Source: Desulfobulbaceae bacterium UBA2775
GTDB taxonomy: Bacteria; Desulfobacterota; Desulfobulbia; Desulfobulbales; Desulfocapsaceae
NCBI GenBank assembly: GCA_002352445.1
Contig: DEIL01000051.1
Coordinates: 1 to 12,497 of the forward strand
DNA: 12,497 nucleotides
Direction: 5' to 3'
Positions 4,669 to 11,881 of the stretch are shown here, one piece after another. The notes beneath the pieces are model-generated. The model searched no databases and had not been told where the DNA came from. It worked only from the letters and a program-made list of their open reading frames with translations. Within the stretch, counting starts at the first letter, position 1; each line of letters begins with the position of its first letter. The translations under genes were made by a program, and so were the position numbers.

Positions 4669-7105
4669 CTCGGAAACTTCCCTCGAATTTTTCAGTAAGC
4701 AAACGTACTATTTTTGAATGGGATTTCTCCACATTTTTTTCCGTAAGCGTTTTGGTTGGTGATCTGTATGTAATAGATAATGCGACGCTTTTGTGGCCTG
4801 ATTGAATTTTCTCTCCTTGAAACACATCGAATATTTCAGAGCTTTCAATGAGTTTGTCCTTAACAGATTTGACAAGGTCAAGGAGTTCACCTGAGGATAC
4901 AGTCTCCGGTACTATAAGAGCGATATCTCGTTTAACCGAGGGATAGACCGGCAATGATGTAAATTTTCCGGCAAACGATTTTATCTCACAGACCGCATCA
5001 TAATCAAGATCAAAATAATATACATCATGTTTAATACTGAAGTTTTTCAGGATTTCGTTTTTGATCTTCCCAAGGATGCCGACAACTCTATCGTCGTAAC
5101 AGATATCAAGTGAATACTCAGACTCAGCGAAAGGTTCACCTTTCCCCAGTTCAGGTTTTTTGAATTTGAAACTTTCTTTACCGGTGCCTCCGGTTAGAGA
5201 CATGTTTTTGATAATAAATTCTACGCCGCCTTTTGCATCAAAGATATCGACCGGATCATTTTTGTAGTGAAGGGGTGAATTTTCTCCATGACGGCTTCCT
5301 GATAAGACCGCAGTGAGGCGACTCTTTTCTGTTGGTTGAACGTTTTTACCGACCGGAATGAAAACTTTTCCTATTTCAAACATTTTGACCGAAGTCTTCT
5401 GAAAACTGATGTTTCTTTTGACATTTTCCAAAAGGGAGGGCAGAAGCATGGATCGCATTACAGCCTGATCTTCACTGAGTGGATTAAGAAGAGCAACAGT
5501 CTGACGTCGTATATCTGTATCGGAAAGAGTCAGCATATCAGCATACTCTGTGGATACAAAACTGTAATTTATCGCTTCGGTATAGCCAATGGAAGTAAGA
5601 CCAATTGCGAGCTTGTTGCGTTTCAGCCGACTACTGTCCTGTTCAGGATAACTGAGATTAACCTGAGGCAGGGTGACGGGGATGTTGTCATATCCATATA
5701 AACGTGCAACTTCTTCAACCAGATCCGCCTCTCGTTCAATATCAATCCTGAAGGATGGAGGATTAACCCAGAGAGTATCCTCATCTTTATTTTTACAGCG
5801 AATATCTATAGATTCAAGCAGTTTTGCCATAGTATCAGCGGTAAGGTCAGTACCAAGAAGACTATTGCTGCGGGATATTCGAAGAGTTTGCGAGTTGAGT
5901 GGTTTTTTGCCGCCATAGACATCGATACCGTCATCGGATAGTTTACCGCCTGCAATTTCACATATAAGGTCAGCTGCACGGTTAAGAGCATTTATTGTTC
6001 CGTCAGGATCGACACCACGTTCAAAGCGGTAGGAAGCATCTGTTGCGAGATTGAGTTTTCTTGCTGTCTTCCTGATAGAGACAGCGTTAAAACAGGCACT
6101 TTCCAGAAGGATATTTGTGGTGGTATCTGTTACTTCAGAGTTCATGCCGCCCATGACTCCGGCAACAGCGATCGGCTTTTCACCATCGCAGATCAGCAAG
6201 GTGTCGGGATCTATTGGACGCTTGCTGTTATCCAGGGTGGTAAAAGTTGTTTCATCTTCCCGTGGTGTACGTACAATTATTTTTTGGTCAGCCAGAGTAT
6301 CAAAGTCAAAGGCATGCAGGGGCTGGCCATATTCCATCATCACAAAATTAGTGATATCAACAATATTGTTGATCGGTCGTAGGCCTATAGAGAGAAGACG
6401 TTTTCTCAGCCACCAGGGTGATGGGCCGATGGTTATGTTTTTGATCAGTTTACCGGCATAACGTGGACAGAGTTCATCGGATTCTACAGCAACTGAGAAC
6501 TCATTGCTGGTATGTTCTATTTTTGCATCAGTTACCGGGATTATCAGCGGTCTCTCGATAAAGCCACCGATTTCTCTGGCGATGCCTATCACAGATGCAC
6601 AGTCAGGTCGATTGGGAGTCAGATCCACTTCAATAAAAATGTCATTCAGGCCCATGGTCTTGATAAAGGACTTTCCCGGTATCGTTCCTTCAGGCAGTTC
6701 CATGATTCCGGTGTGATCATCACTTAGCTGCAGTTCACTCTCTGAACAGATCATGCCAAAGGATTCTATGCCTCTAACCTTGGATTTTTTGATTTTAAGA
6801 TTTCCAGGGAGGAGGGTGCCGGGGATGGCGACGACTACAGCAAGGCCTTTTCTTACGTTAGGGGCGCCGCAGACAATCTGCAATGTTTCTTCGCCTATAT
6901 CAACTTGACAGAGGCTGAGTTTGTCTGCATTCGGATGTTTTTCACAGGAAACTACAAGCCCGGTTTTCAGGGGAGAAAGTTCCTGGTAGAGAGGAGTCAT
7001 TGAGTCAACTTCCAAACCAAGCATAGTGAGCCGGTCTGCAAGTTGTTCAGGGGTGAGACTTGCCGTATCTACATAGTTCTGCAACCAGTTTAAGGTAAAC
7101 TTCAT
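4661..7105 (-). CDS. pheT: Phenylalanine-tRNA ligase beta subunit
   Basis: This 814-residue protein is the beta chain of the alpha2-beta2 phenylalanyl-tRNA synthetase in the cytoplasm; bacterial PheT proteins are usually about 795-810 residues. Visible in order are the N-terminal KFTLNWLQNYV, an EMAP-like tRNA-binding OB domain (about 40-150, with HPNADKLSLCQVDIG and VCGAPNVRKG), the B3/B4 editing domain that hydrolyses mischarged Tyr-tRNA-Phe (about 205-375, including NNIVDITNFVMMEYGQPLHAFD), B5 (about 400-480), the inactive synthetase-like core with the LNPLSEDQAVMR segment, and the C-terminal FDX-ACB anticodon-binding domain (about 720-814, SLPVYPSVKRDIALIVP). It follows pheS after an 85-base gap containing a hairpin, and its stop overlaps ihfA. 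The ribosome binding site is poor (AGAAAAGA). Confidence 0.97.
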   Translation of the reverse strand: MKFTLNWLQNYVDTASLTPEQLADRLTMLGLEVDSMTPLYQELSPLKTGLVVSCEKHPNADKLSLCQVDIGEETLQIVCGAPNVRKGLAVVVAIPGTLLPGNLKIKKSKVRGIESFGMICSESELQLSDDHTGIMELPEGTIPGKSFIKTMGLNDIFIEVDLTPNRPDCASVIGIAREIGGFIERPLIIPVTDAKIEHTSNEFSVAVESDELCPRYAGKLIKNITIGPSPWWLRKRLLSIGLRPINNIVDITNFVMMEYGQPLHAFDFDTLADQKIIVRTPREDETTFTTLDNSKRPIDPDTLLICDGEKPIAVAGVMGGMNSEVTDTTTNILLESACFNAVSIRKTARKLNLATDASYRFERGVDPDGTINALNRAADLICEIAGGKLSDDGIDVYGGKKPLNSQTLRISRSNSLLGTDLTADTMAKLLESIDIRCKNKDEDTLWVNPPSFRIDIEREADLVEEVARLYGYDNIPVTLPQVNLSYPEQDSSRLKRNKLAIGLTSIGYTEAINYSFVSTEYADMLTLSDTDIRRQTVALLNPLSEDQAVMRSMLLPSLLENVKRNISFQKTSVKMFEIGKVFIPVGKNVQPTEKSRLTAVLSGSRHGENSPLHYKNDPVDIFDAKGGVEFIIKNMSLTGGTGKESFKFKKPELGKGEPFAESEYSLDICYDDRVVGILGKIKNEILKNFSIKHDVYYFDLDYDAVCEIKSFAGKFTSLPVYPSVKRDIALIVPETVSSGELLDLVKSVKDKLIESSEIFDVFQGEKIQSGHKSVALSITYRSPTKTLTEKNVEKSHSKIVRLLTEKFEGSFRDE

Positions 7106-7170
7106 AGTTCTTTTCTAAGGCGCTAGCCCCGAAAAACGGGATAAGCACCTCCACCAAATTTTTTATAAAA

Positions 7171-7189
7171 GCCTTAAAATTTTTAAGGC
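7171..7189 (-). promoter_or_regulatory. AT-rich hairpin between pheS and pheT
   Basis: GCCTTAAAA (7171-7179) and TTTTAAGGC (7181-7189) are perfect complements around one central base; the real loop would take the inner A/T pairs. It follows the pheS stop codon by one base and on the minus strand precedes TTTTAT, so it could give partial termination, slow polymerase or protect the pheS mRNA 3' end. No function is shown. Confidence 0.45.
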
Positions 7190-7196
7190 ACTAAAA
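7177..7196 (-). repeat. Copy of a ~20-base element at the pheS stop codon
   Basis: This stretch shares the core AAGGCACTAAA (plus strand) with 9662-9681 at the thrS stop codon, and AAGGTACTAAA with 8965-8984 in the rpmI leader; all three are preceded by an AATT-containing segment. Here the pheS stop lies within the core. Short AT-rich repeats of this length can arise by chance, so the element is tentative. Confidence 0.35.
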
Positions 7197-8207
7197 TTGT
7201 GAAAGAAAACGTTGATCGTTTTCATAAAAGAGTCGGATATCATCAATGCCGTATTTCAGCATTGCAATACGTTCAATTCCGAGGCCAAAGGCAAATCCGC
7301 TATACACTTCAGGATCGTAACCAACCATTTTAAAAACTTCCGGGTCGATCATGCCGGAACCAAGAATTTCAAGCCATCCGGTTTTCTGGCATATTCGGCA
7401 GCCGGCACCGTCACACATCACGCAGGCAATATCCACCTCTGCACTCGGTTCAGTGAATGGGAAGAAGCTTGGACGAAAGCGCAGGGACAGATCTTTTTCA
7501 AACATTTGTCGGATAAAGACCGTGAGTATGCCTTTGAGGTCAGCAAAAGAGACATCCTTGTCAACCAGGAAACCTTCCACCTGCTGAAACATGGGAGTAT
7601 GGGTAATGTCCGAATCACATCTGTACACCTTGCCGGGGGCAATGAGGCGCAGGGGAGGTTGCTGTACTTCCATCACTCTGGCCTGCATCGGTGAGGTATG
7701 GGTTCGAAGCAATATGGAATCACTTATATAGAAGGTGTCATGCATATCCCTGGCAGGATGATGGGCGGGGATATTTAAGGCCTCAAAATTGTAATGATCG
7801 GTCTCCACATCCGGGCCTTCAGCAACAGAAAAACCGAGTTGTTCAAAAATGGCGCAGGCTTCATTCATCACCTGGGTTACTGGGTGAAGCTTGCCGGGAG
7901 CAGACCATCTACCGGGAAGGGTCAGGTCGGGCATAACACCATCTTGCCGGGAAGTTTGGGAGGCAGCTTTCAGGGAAGTGTGTTTTATTTCAAAGAGTTT
8001 CTCAACTTCATTTTTAAGCCTGTTTGCCAGTTGTCCAAGACGGGGTCTGTCTTCCTTTGCAACCGATCCCAGTTGCCGCATAGCTGTAGTAAAGTGACCT
8101 TTGCGCCCCAGAAAACGAATCCTGAATTCTTCCAACTGGTCAACAGTGCTCAGTTCAGCCAGTTGTTCTTTAGCCTCGTTTTCCAGGTTTTGTAGCTCTT
8201 GTTCCAT
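7191..8207 (-). CDS. pheS: Phenylalanine-tRNA ligase alpha subunit
   Basis: At 338 residues this is a standard-length catalytic alpha subunit, which activates phenylalanine and charges tRNA-Phe together with PheT. An N-terminal coiled coil (about 1-90) is followed by the class II core: HPVTQVMNEACAIFEQLGF (about 108), the motif 2 region YRCDSDITHTPMFQQVEG (about 195-212), FTEPSAEVDI, and motif 3 FGLGIERIAMLKYGIDDIR (about 307-325). Four cysteines (262, 265, 270, 273; C-x2-C-x4-C-x2-C) form the small zinc-knuckle-like insert found in many PheS proteins. It lies 94 bases after rplT. No Shine-Dalgarno is visible upstream of the ATG at 8207; the leader is AT-rich, so translation may rely on an unstructured 5' region or coupling. 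Confidence 0.97.
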   Translation of the reverse strand: MEQELQNLENEAKEQLAELSTVDQLEEFRIRFLGRKGHFTTAMRQLGSVAKEDRPRLGQLANRLKNEVEKLFEIKHTSLKAASQTSRQDGVMPDLTLPGRWSAPGKLHPVTQVMNEACAIFEQLGFSVAEGPDVETDHYNFEALNIPAHHPARDMHDTFYISDSILLRTHTSPMQARVMEVQQPPLRLIAPGKVYRCDSDITHTPMFQQVEGFLVDKDVSFADLKGILTVFIRQMFEKDLSLRFRPSFFPFTEPSAEVDIACVMCDGAGCRICQKTGWLEILGSGMIDPEVFKMVGYDPEVYSGFAFGLGIERIAMLKYGIDDIRLFYENDQRFLSQF

Positions 8208-8238
8208 GGTAAAATAATATGCTCAAAGAAACAGTAAA

Positions 8239-8267
8239 CCGGTTTTTAGTTTAAAACCAAAAACCGG
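8239..8267 (-). promoter_or_regulatory. Hairpin between rplT and pheS, possible attenuator
   Basis: CCGGTTTTT (8239-8247) and AAAAACCGG (8259-8267) form a perfect 9-bp stem with an 11-base loop; on the minus strand it is followed by TTTACTGTTT, a weak T-rich tail. E. coli controls pheST by attenuation just here, between rplT and pheS. I found no Phe-rich leader peptide ahead of this hairpin, so it may be a partial terminator or a processing site instead. Confidence 0.5.
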
Positions 8268-8301
8268 CATACAGAAAAATCATGATACAGGGACAGCCCG
8301 C

Positions 8302-8658
8302 TTATGCGTTAGCTTCTTTTGCAAGCTGTACTACCTTTGAAAAGGCATCTGCATCAAGGATAGCGAGATTGGCAAGTACTTTTCGGTCTAGGTCCACTTG
8401 AGCTTTTTTCAGACCTCCCATCAACTTGCTGTAGCTCATATCGTTCATGCGTGCTCCGGCATTGATACGGGCAATCCAGAGACGACGAAAATCTCTTTTC
8501 TTGGTTCGTCTGTCGCGGTATGCATAACATAATGCCCGGTCAACCGCCTCTGTGGCAGTTCTGTAGAGGCGTGATCTTCCACCTCTATAACCTTTTGCGA
8601 GTTTCAGAACTCTATTTCTTCTTCTGCGTGCCTTAAAACCTCGTGTTACGCGTGGCAT
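8302..8658 (-). CDS. rplT: 50S ribosomal protein L20
   Basis: The 118-residue basic protein is full length for bL20 (usually 117-119) and starts with the family signature PRVTRGFKARRRRNRVLKLAKGYRG. L20 binds 23S rRNA early and is needed to begin assembly of the large subunit. The basic, extended N-terminal tail (about residues 1-60) is followed by a helical globular domain with RLWIARINAGAR and MSYSKLMGGLKKA. A GAGGAG lies eight bases upstream of the ATG at 8658, and rpmI ends 17 bases before it. In other bacteria L20 represses its own operon by binding the rpmI leader; the structured leader upstream of rpmI makes the same plausible here. Confidence 0.98.
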   Translation of the reverse strand: MPRVTRGFKARRRRNRVLKLAKGYRGGRSRLYRTATEAVDRALCYAYRDRRTKKRDFRRLWIARINAGARMNDMSYSKLMGGLKKAQVDLDRKVLANLAILDADAFSKVVQLAKEANA

Positions 8659-8675
8659 GGGTATACTCCTCGATA

Positions 8676-8873
8676 TTACATGTATGGTAAAATTTTCTTT
8701 ATTGCCTTAACGTTGGAAGGATCAACGAGTCCTGCTTTTCGTAATCCACGTTTCTGCTTTGTACTCTTTTTGGTCAGGATATGGCTGGCATAAGCTTTGT
8801 TCCGCTTGATTTTGCCTGATCCTGTGGCTTTGAAGCGCTTTGCTGCACCTCTGTTTGTTTTCATTTTCGGCAT
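8676..8873 (-). CDS. rpmI: 50S ribosomal protein L35
   Basis: The 65-residue, very basic protein is the usual length for bL35 and begins with the family signature PKMKTNRGAAKRFKATGSGKIKR, then HILTKKSTKQKRGLRK, and ends KKILPYM. It is a component of the 50S subunit and has little other known role. A strong AAAGGAG sits about eight bases upstream of the ATG at 8873. It is separated from infC by a 152-base leader that contains several base-pairing segments, a length and position like the L20-controlled leader of the E. coli rpmI-rplT pair. Confidence 0.98.
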   Translation of the reverse strand: MPKMKTNRGAAKRFKATGSGKIKRNKAYASHILTKKSTKQKRGLRKAGLVDPSNVKAIKKILPYM

Positions 8874-9025
8874 GATATCACTCCTTTACACCTCACCCGA
8901 CTAAATCGGTAATTTATAGTTTCTCTGGATAAGTACCTTCACAAAATTGTTTCAAAAAAAGAGAGAATTTCTAAGGTACTAAATATTATTTGCCTGTTGA
9001 AACTGATTATGGGTTGTTTTTTATT
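8874..9025 (-). promoter_or_regulatory. infC-rpmI leader with interleaved complementary segments (candidate L20 control site)
   Basis: On the minus strand four segments occur in the order GTTTCAA (9003-8997), AGTACCTT (8980-8973), TTGAAAC (8955-8949) and AAGGTACT (8939-8932). The first pairs with the third (7 bp) and the second with the fourth (8 bp), which is pseudoknot topology. A small hairpin with CCGA/TCGG arms (8895-8909) lies closer to the rpmI ribosome binding site, and a T7 run occurs at 8955-8961 on the minus strand. L20 of E. coli represses through a pseudoknot in the equivalent leader; here that role is inference. Confidence 0.4.
8965..8984 (-). repeat. Copy of a ~20-base element in the rpmI leader
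   Basis: This copy has AAGGTACTAAA in place of AAGGCACTAAA and overlaps the 8-base arm (8973-8980) that can pair with 8932-8939. It is related to the copies at 7177-7196 and 9662-9681. Confidence 0.35.
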
Positions 9026-9568
9026 TTAAGTTTTCGGCCCAACAAACATTACCAGCTGACGACCTTCCATTTTAGGCATCTGCAGGATGACTGCATCTTC
9101 TTTGAGGGTGTCGGCAATTCGGTTCATGGCGTCAATACCAACAGTCTGAGAATAGACAATTTCTCTCCCTCTGAAGCGCATGGTTAATTTTACTCTATTG
9201 TTATTTGCCAGGAATTTCTTGATATTCTTAATTTTAAAGTTGAGGTCATGTACATCGGTTTTAGGCCGGAACTTGATCTCTTTTGTTTCTATGACAACCT
9301 GCTTTTTTTTGGCTTCCTGTGTTTTTTTCTTCTGCTCGTAGCGGAATTTGTCGTAATTCATTACCCGGCATACAGGGGGATCGGCATTTGCAGACATCAG
9401 CACCAGGTCAAGCCCGGCTTCATAAGCAATATTACGCGCCTCTTCTGAAGTAACTACCCCCAACTGCTCACCGTCCTTGCCGATCAACCGTACGTTGGGA
9501 AAGCGAATCTGCTCATTTGTCTGTACCTTAACTTCACGCTGAACCGGAGCCTGTCTTCCTCTTCTGAT
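9026..9568 (-). CDS. infC: Translation initiation factor IF-3, AUC start codon
   Basis: Read from ATC at 9566-9568 the product has 180 residues, exactly the size of E. coli IF3. IF3 binds the 30S subunit, prevents 50S joining and proofreads the start codon. The N-terminal domain (about 1-80: RRGRQAPVQREVKVQTNEQIR, then VRLIGKDGEQLGVV, MNYDKFRYEQ) is joined by a lysine-rich linker (KKKTQEAKKK) to the C-terminal domain (about 90-180: VIETKEIKFRPKTDVHDL to RQLVMFVGP). No ATG, GTG or TTG precedes the conserved N-terminus in frame, whereas AGGAGG lies seven bases upstream of ATC; starting at the TTG at 9487 would delete 27 conserved residues. Rare AUU/AUC starts in infC let IF3 repress its own synthesis. 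It follows thrS after 107 bases. Confidence 0.92.
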   Translation of the reverse strand: MRRGRQAPVQREVKVQTNEQIRFPNVRLIGKDGEQLGVVTSEEARNIAYEAGLDLVLMSANADPPVCRVMNYDKFRYEQKKKTQEAKKKQVVIETKEIKFRPKTDVHDLNFKIKNIKKFLANNNRVKLTMRFRGREIVYSQTVGIDAMNRIADTLKEDAVILQMPKMEGRQLVMFVGPKT

Positions 9569-9661
9569 AACTTTACCTCCTCGAATTTACGAGCTTAAAT
9601 GAAATATCTATCTGGTAAAATGATGAGATTGCAAGTCATATTCCCAGATCCAAATTGATAC

Positions 9662-9681
9662 AAATTCCCAAGGCACTAAAT
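9662..9681 (-). repeat. Copy of a ~20-base element at the thrS stop codon
   Basis: This copy carries AAGGCACTAAA with the thrS TAG (9676-9678 on the plus strand) inside the core, the same relation to the stop codon as in pheS at 7191-7193. Confidence 0.35.
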
Positions 9682-11604
9682 ACCTCGTCCCTCTCTTACT
9701 TCATCCGCAACCTTATCAATGAACTCGGAAGCAGTCATAGGGGGCAGGTTCTTACCGTCACGGAGGCGAACAGTAATAGTACCGTTTTCTTTTTCTTTTT
9801 CACCGATTATGAGCATGTAAGGGATCTTATTTACCTGTGCCTCTCTGATCTTATAGCTCAATTTTTCATTGCGCAAATCTTTTTCTATTCGTATCCCGCC
9901 TTGTCGGAGCAGCTTGAATATTTTTTCGCAGTATTCAAACTGATCGTCGGTGATATTGAGAATTCTCGCTTGAACAGGTGCAAACCAGAGCGGAAATACA
10001 CCCGCATAATGCTCAATCAACACACCTATAAAACGTTCGAGGGAACCCATAAGCGCCCGGTGAATCATGATGGGCTGATGTTCACTGTTATCTTTCCCGA
10101 TATAACTGAGATGAAAACGTTCAGGGAGATTGAAATCTACCTGTATGGTAGAACACTGCCATGACCGCCCGAGCTGGTCTTTAATCTTAATATCGATTTT
10201 AGGTCCGTAGAATACTCCTTCGCCGGGGTCAATCTCAAAGTTGAGGCCTTTTTTCTCAAGGGCAAGTTTTAGAGATTCCGTGGCCAGGTCCCAGTTTTCA
10301 TCCGAGCCGACATATTTTTCAGGACGGGTAGAAAGGTAAATATCGTACTGATCAAAGCCAAACGTCTTGAGGATAAGCAGGTTAAGCTCAAGTATGTTGA
10401 ATATCTCATCCTCAAGCTGATCAGGGCGACAAAAAATGTGAGCATCATCCTGGGTAAAGCCGCGAACGCGAAGGAGGCCGTGAAGAGCCCCGGCCCGTTC
10501 GTATCTGTATACTGTGCCCAGTTCACACCAGCGGATTGGGAGTTCTCTGTAACTGCGCTTCCTGTTGTTATAAACTCCGATATGGAAAGGACAGTTCATC
10601 GGCTTGAGCTGATATGCTATCCCATCGATATCCATCGGTGCATACATGTTTTCATTGTAGAAATCAAGATGGCCGGAGGTTTTCCATAGATCCTGGCGGG
10701 CTATGTGGGGGGTATAGAGAAGATCATAGTCATGGCGATAATGCTCATCTTTCCAGTAATCTTCCACAAGGCGTCGCAGTTGAGCACCTTTGGGCTGCCA
10801 TAGTATCAACCCTGCCCCTATATCTTCTTTTACTGTGAATAGCTCGAGTTCTTTGCCGAGTTTACGGTGATCTCGTTTTTTTGCTTCTTCAAGAGCATTG
10901 AGGTATTTTTTCAGCTCTTTTCTGTCGAAAAAAGATGTTCCGTAAATGCGTTGCAGGACATCGTTATTTTCATCCCCACGCCAGTAGGCACCAGCAACCC
11001 GGAGCAGCTTGAATGCTCTGATAAATGAGGTGTTGGGAAGGTGAGGACCACGGCAGAGATCGGTAAAATCTCCAACCTGGTAGAGGGTTACAGTATCGCT
11101 TTCCAGGTCTCGGATAAGTTCGACCTTATATTTTTCATCTTCAGCATCGAACCTGGAGATTGCTGCACTGCTTTGGATTTCTGTACGGGTAAATGGAAGT
11201 GCCTGGCGTACAAGCTCCTCCATTTTAGTCTCAATTTTGTCGAAATCTTCAGGATTGAATGGTTCAGTTCTCAGAAAATCGTAATAAAAACCGTTTTCAA
11301 TAGAGGGACCGATAGCTATCTTTATATCCGGCCCGAAAATTTCCCTGACAGCCAGTGCCATAATATGAGCAGTGGAGTGGCGCAGGATATCAAAAGCTTC
11401 ATCTGAGCCAATCTGTACAGGTGTCAAAGTTACATCTTCGGTGAGAGGAGTAGTGAAGTCAGTAATAGAATCATTAATCCTGGCTGCAACAGTCCGTTTC
11501 CGCTGTTTGTTGGAAAGCAGCGTAGATATGGCCTCACCTACAGTGGTTCCAACGGGTACGGAGGCACTCTCTCCTTTATATAAAGTTATACTGATATCTG
11601 TCAT
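9676..11604 (-). CDS. thrS: Threonine-tRNA ligase
   Basis: This 642-residue class II synthetase is the same length as E. coli ThrRS and charges tRNA-Thr. It has an N-terminal TGS domain (about 1-63), the editing domain that clears Ser-tRNA-Thr (about 65-225, with HSTAH at 76-80 and DLCRGPH later), the catalytic core (about 245-535) and the anticodon-binding domain (about 540-642, starting PLWFAPVQARIL). The zinc ligands are visible: the cysteine in LKPMNCPFH, the histidine in DAHIFCRPDQ and the one in IMIHRALMGSLERF. The ATG at 11604 lies 23 bases from a terminator-like hairpin downstream of tRNA-Val. There is no room for an independent promoter in that gap, so thrS and the genes after it probably depend on reading through from the tRNA-Val promoter. 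Confidence 0.98.
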   Translation of the reverse strand: MTDISITLYKGESASVPVGTTVGEAISTLLSNKQRKRTVAARINDSITDFTTPLTEDVTLTPVQIGSDEAFDILRHSTAHIMALAVREIFGPDIKIAIGPSIENGFYYDFLRTEPFNPEDFDKIETKMEELVRQALPFTRTEIQSSAAISRFDAEDEKYKVELIRDLESDTVTLYQVGDFTDLCRGPHLPNTSFIRAFKLLRVAGAYWRGDENNDVLQRIYGTSFFDRKELKKYLNALEEAKKRDHRKLGKELELFTVKEDIGAGLILWQPKGAQLRRLVEDYWKDEHYRHDYDLLYTPHIARQDLWKTSGHLDFYNENMYAPMDIDGIAYQLKPMNCPFHIGVYNNRKRSYRELPIRWCELGTVYRYERAGALHGLLRVRGFTQDDAHIFCRPDQLEDEIFNILELNLLILKTFGFDQYDIYLSTRPEKYVGSDENWDLATESLKLALEKKGLNFEIDPGEGVFYGPKIDIKIKDQLGRSWQCSTIQVDFNLPERFHLSYIGKDNSEHQPIMIHRALMGSLERFIGVLIEHYAGVFPLWFAPVQARILNITDDQFEYCEKIFKLLRQGGIRIEKDLRNEKLSYKIREAQVNKIPYMLIIGEKEKENGTITVRLRDGKNLPPMTASEFIDKVADEVREGRGI

Positions 11605-11627
11605 GAGATTTTTCTACATAAAAACAA

Positions 11628-11673
11628 AGGCTAAAGAATTAACACCTTGTATAAGGTGCTCTTACTTTAGCCT
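11628..11673 (-). terminator. Terminator-like hairpin between tRNA-Val and thrS
   Basis: AGGCTAAAG (11628-11636) pairs with CTTTAGCCT (11665-11673), and inside it CACCTT (11643-11648) pairs with AAGGTG (11653-11658). On the minus strand the outer stem runs into TTTGTTTTT. This looks like an intrinsic terminator for the tRNA, but since thrS starts just 23 bases later it may act as an attenuator or as a cleavage site separating the tRNA from the mRNA. Confidence 0.6.
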
Positions 11674-11680
11674 CTTATCC

Positions 11681-11755
11681 TGGTAGGCGCGGGCGGGATT
11701 GAACCGCCGACATCCACCACGTCAAGGTGGCGCTCTCCCACTGAGCTACGCGCCT
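11681..11755 (-). tRNA. tRNA-Val(GAC)
   Basis: The 75-base gene folds as a cloverleaf: acceptor AGGCGCG/CGCGCCT, D stem GCTC/GAGC, anticodon stem CCACC/GGTGG with loop TTGACGT giving anticodon GAC (11721-11723), T arm GGCGG-TTCAATC-CCGCC. The discriminator A and the CCA end (11681-11683) are encoded. It reads valine codons GUC and GUU. It lies between recR and thrS and is followed within ten bases by a terminator-like hairpin. Confidence 0.95.
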
Positions 11756-11816
11756 GCTCAAACTTCGTAAGACTGGGAACCGACAGAAAAAAATTGTGCA
11801 ATCCCCAAACTTGTTT

Positions 11817-11845
11817 CAAATACCAGTAAAACATGTAAGTGTCAA
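11817..11845 (-). promoter_or_regulatory. Probable promoter of tRNA-Val and the thrS operon
   Basis: On the minus strand TTGACA (11845-11840), 17 bases, then TATTTG (11822-11817) give a perfect -35 with a partial -10 match. Transcription would start near 11810, about 55 bases before the tRNA. It is the only good promoter I find between recR and thrS. Confidence 0.55.
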
Positions 11846-11881
11846 GTTAAAATCAACTCTTAAGGAGAAGAAAATCTGATT

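Noticed and set aside
7047..7148. Minus-strand ORF starting at GTG 7148, overlapping the pheT start, with adjacent Phe codons (possible leader peptide)
   Set aside because: The GGTGGAG directly abuts the GTG with no spacing, there are just two Phe codons, and it lies before pheT rather than pheS.
11846..11881. Possible recR terminator
   Set aside because: Only a 6-base AAATCA/TGATTT match with a loop over 20 bases and no T run after it.
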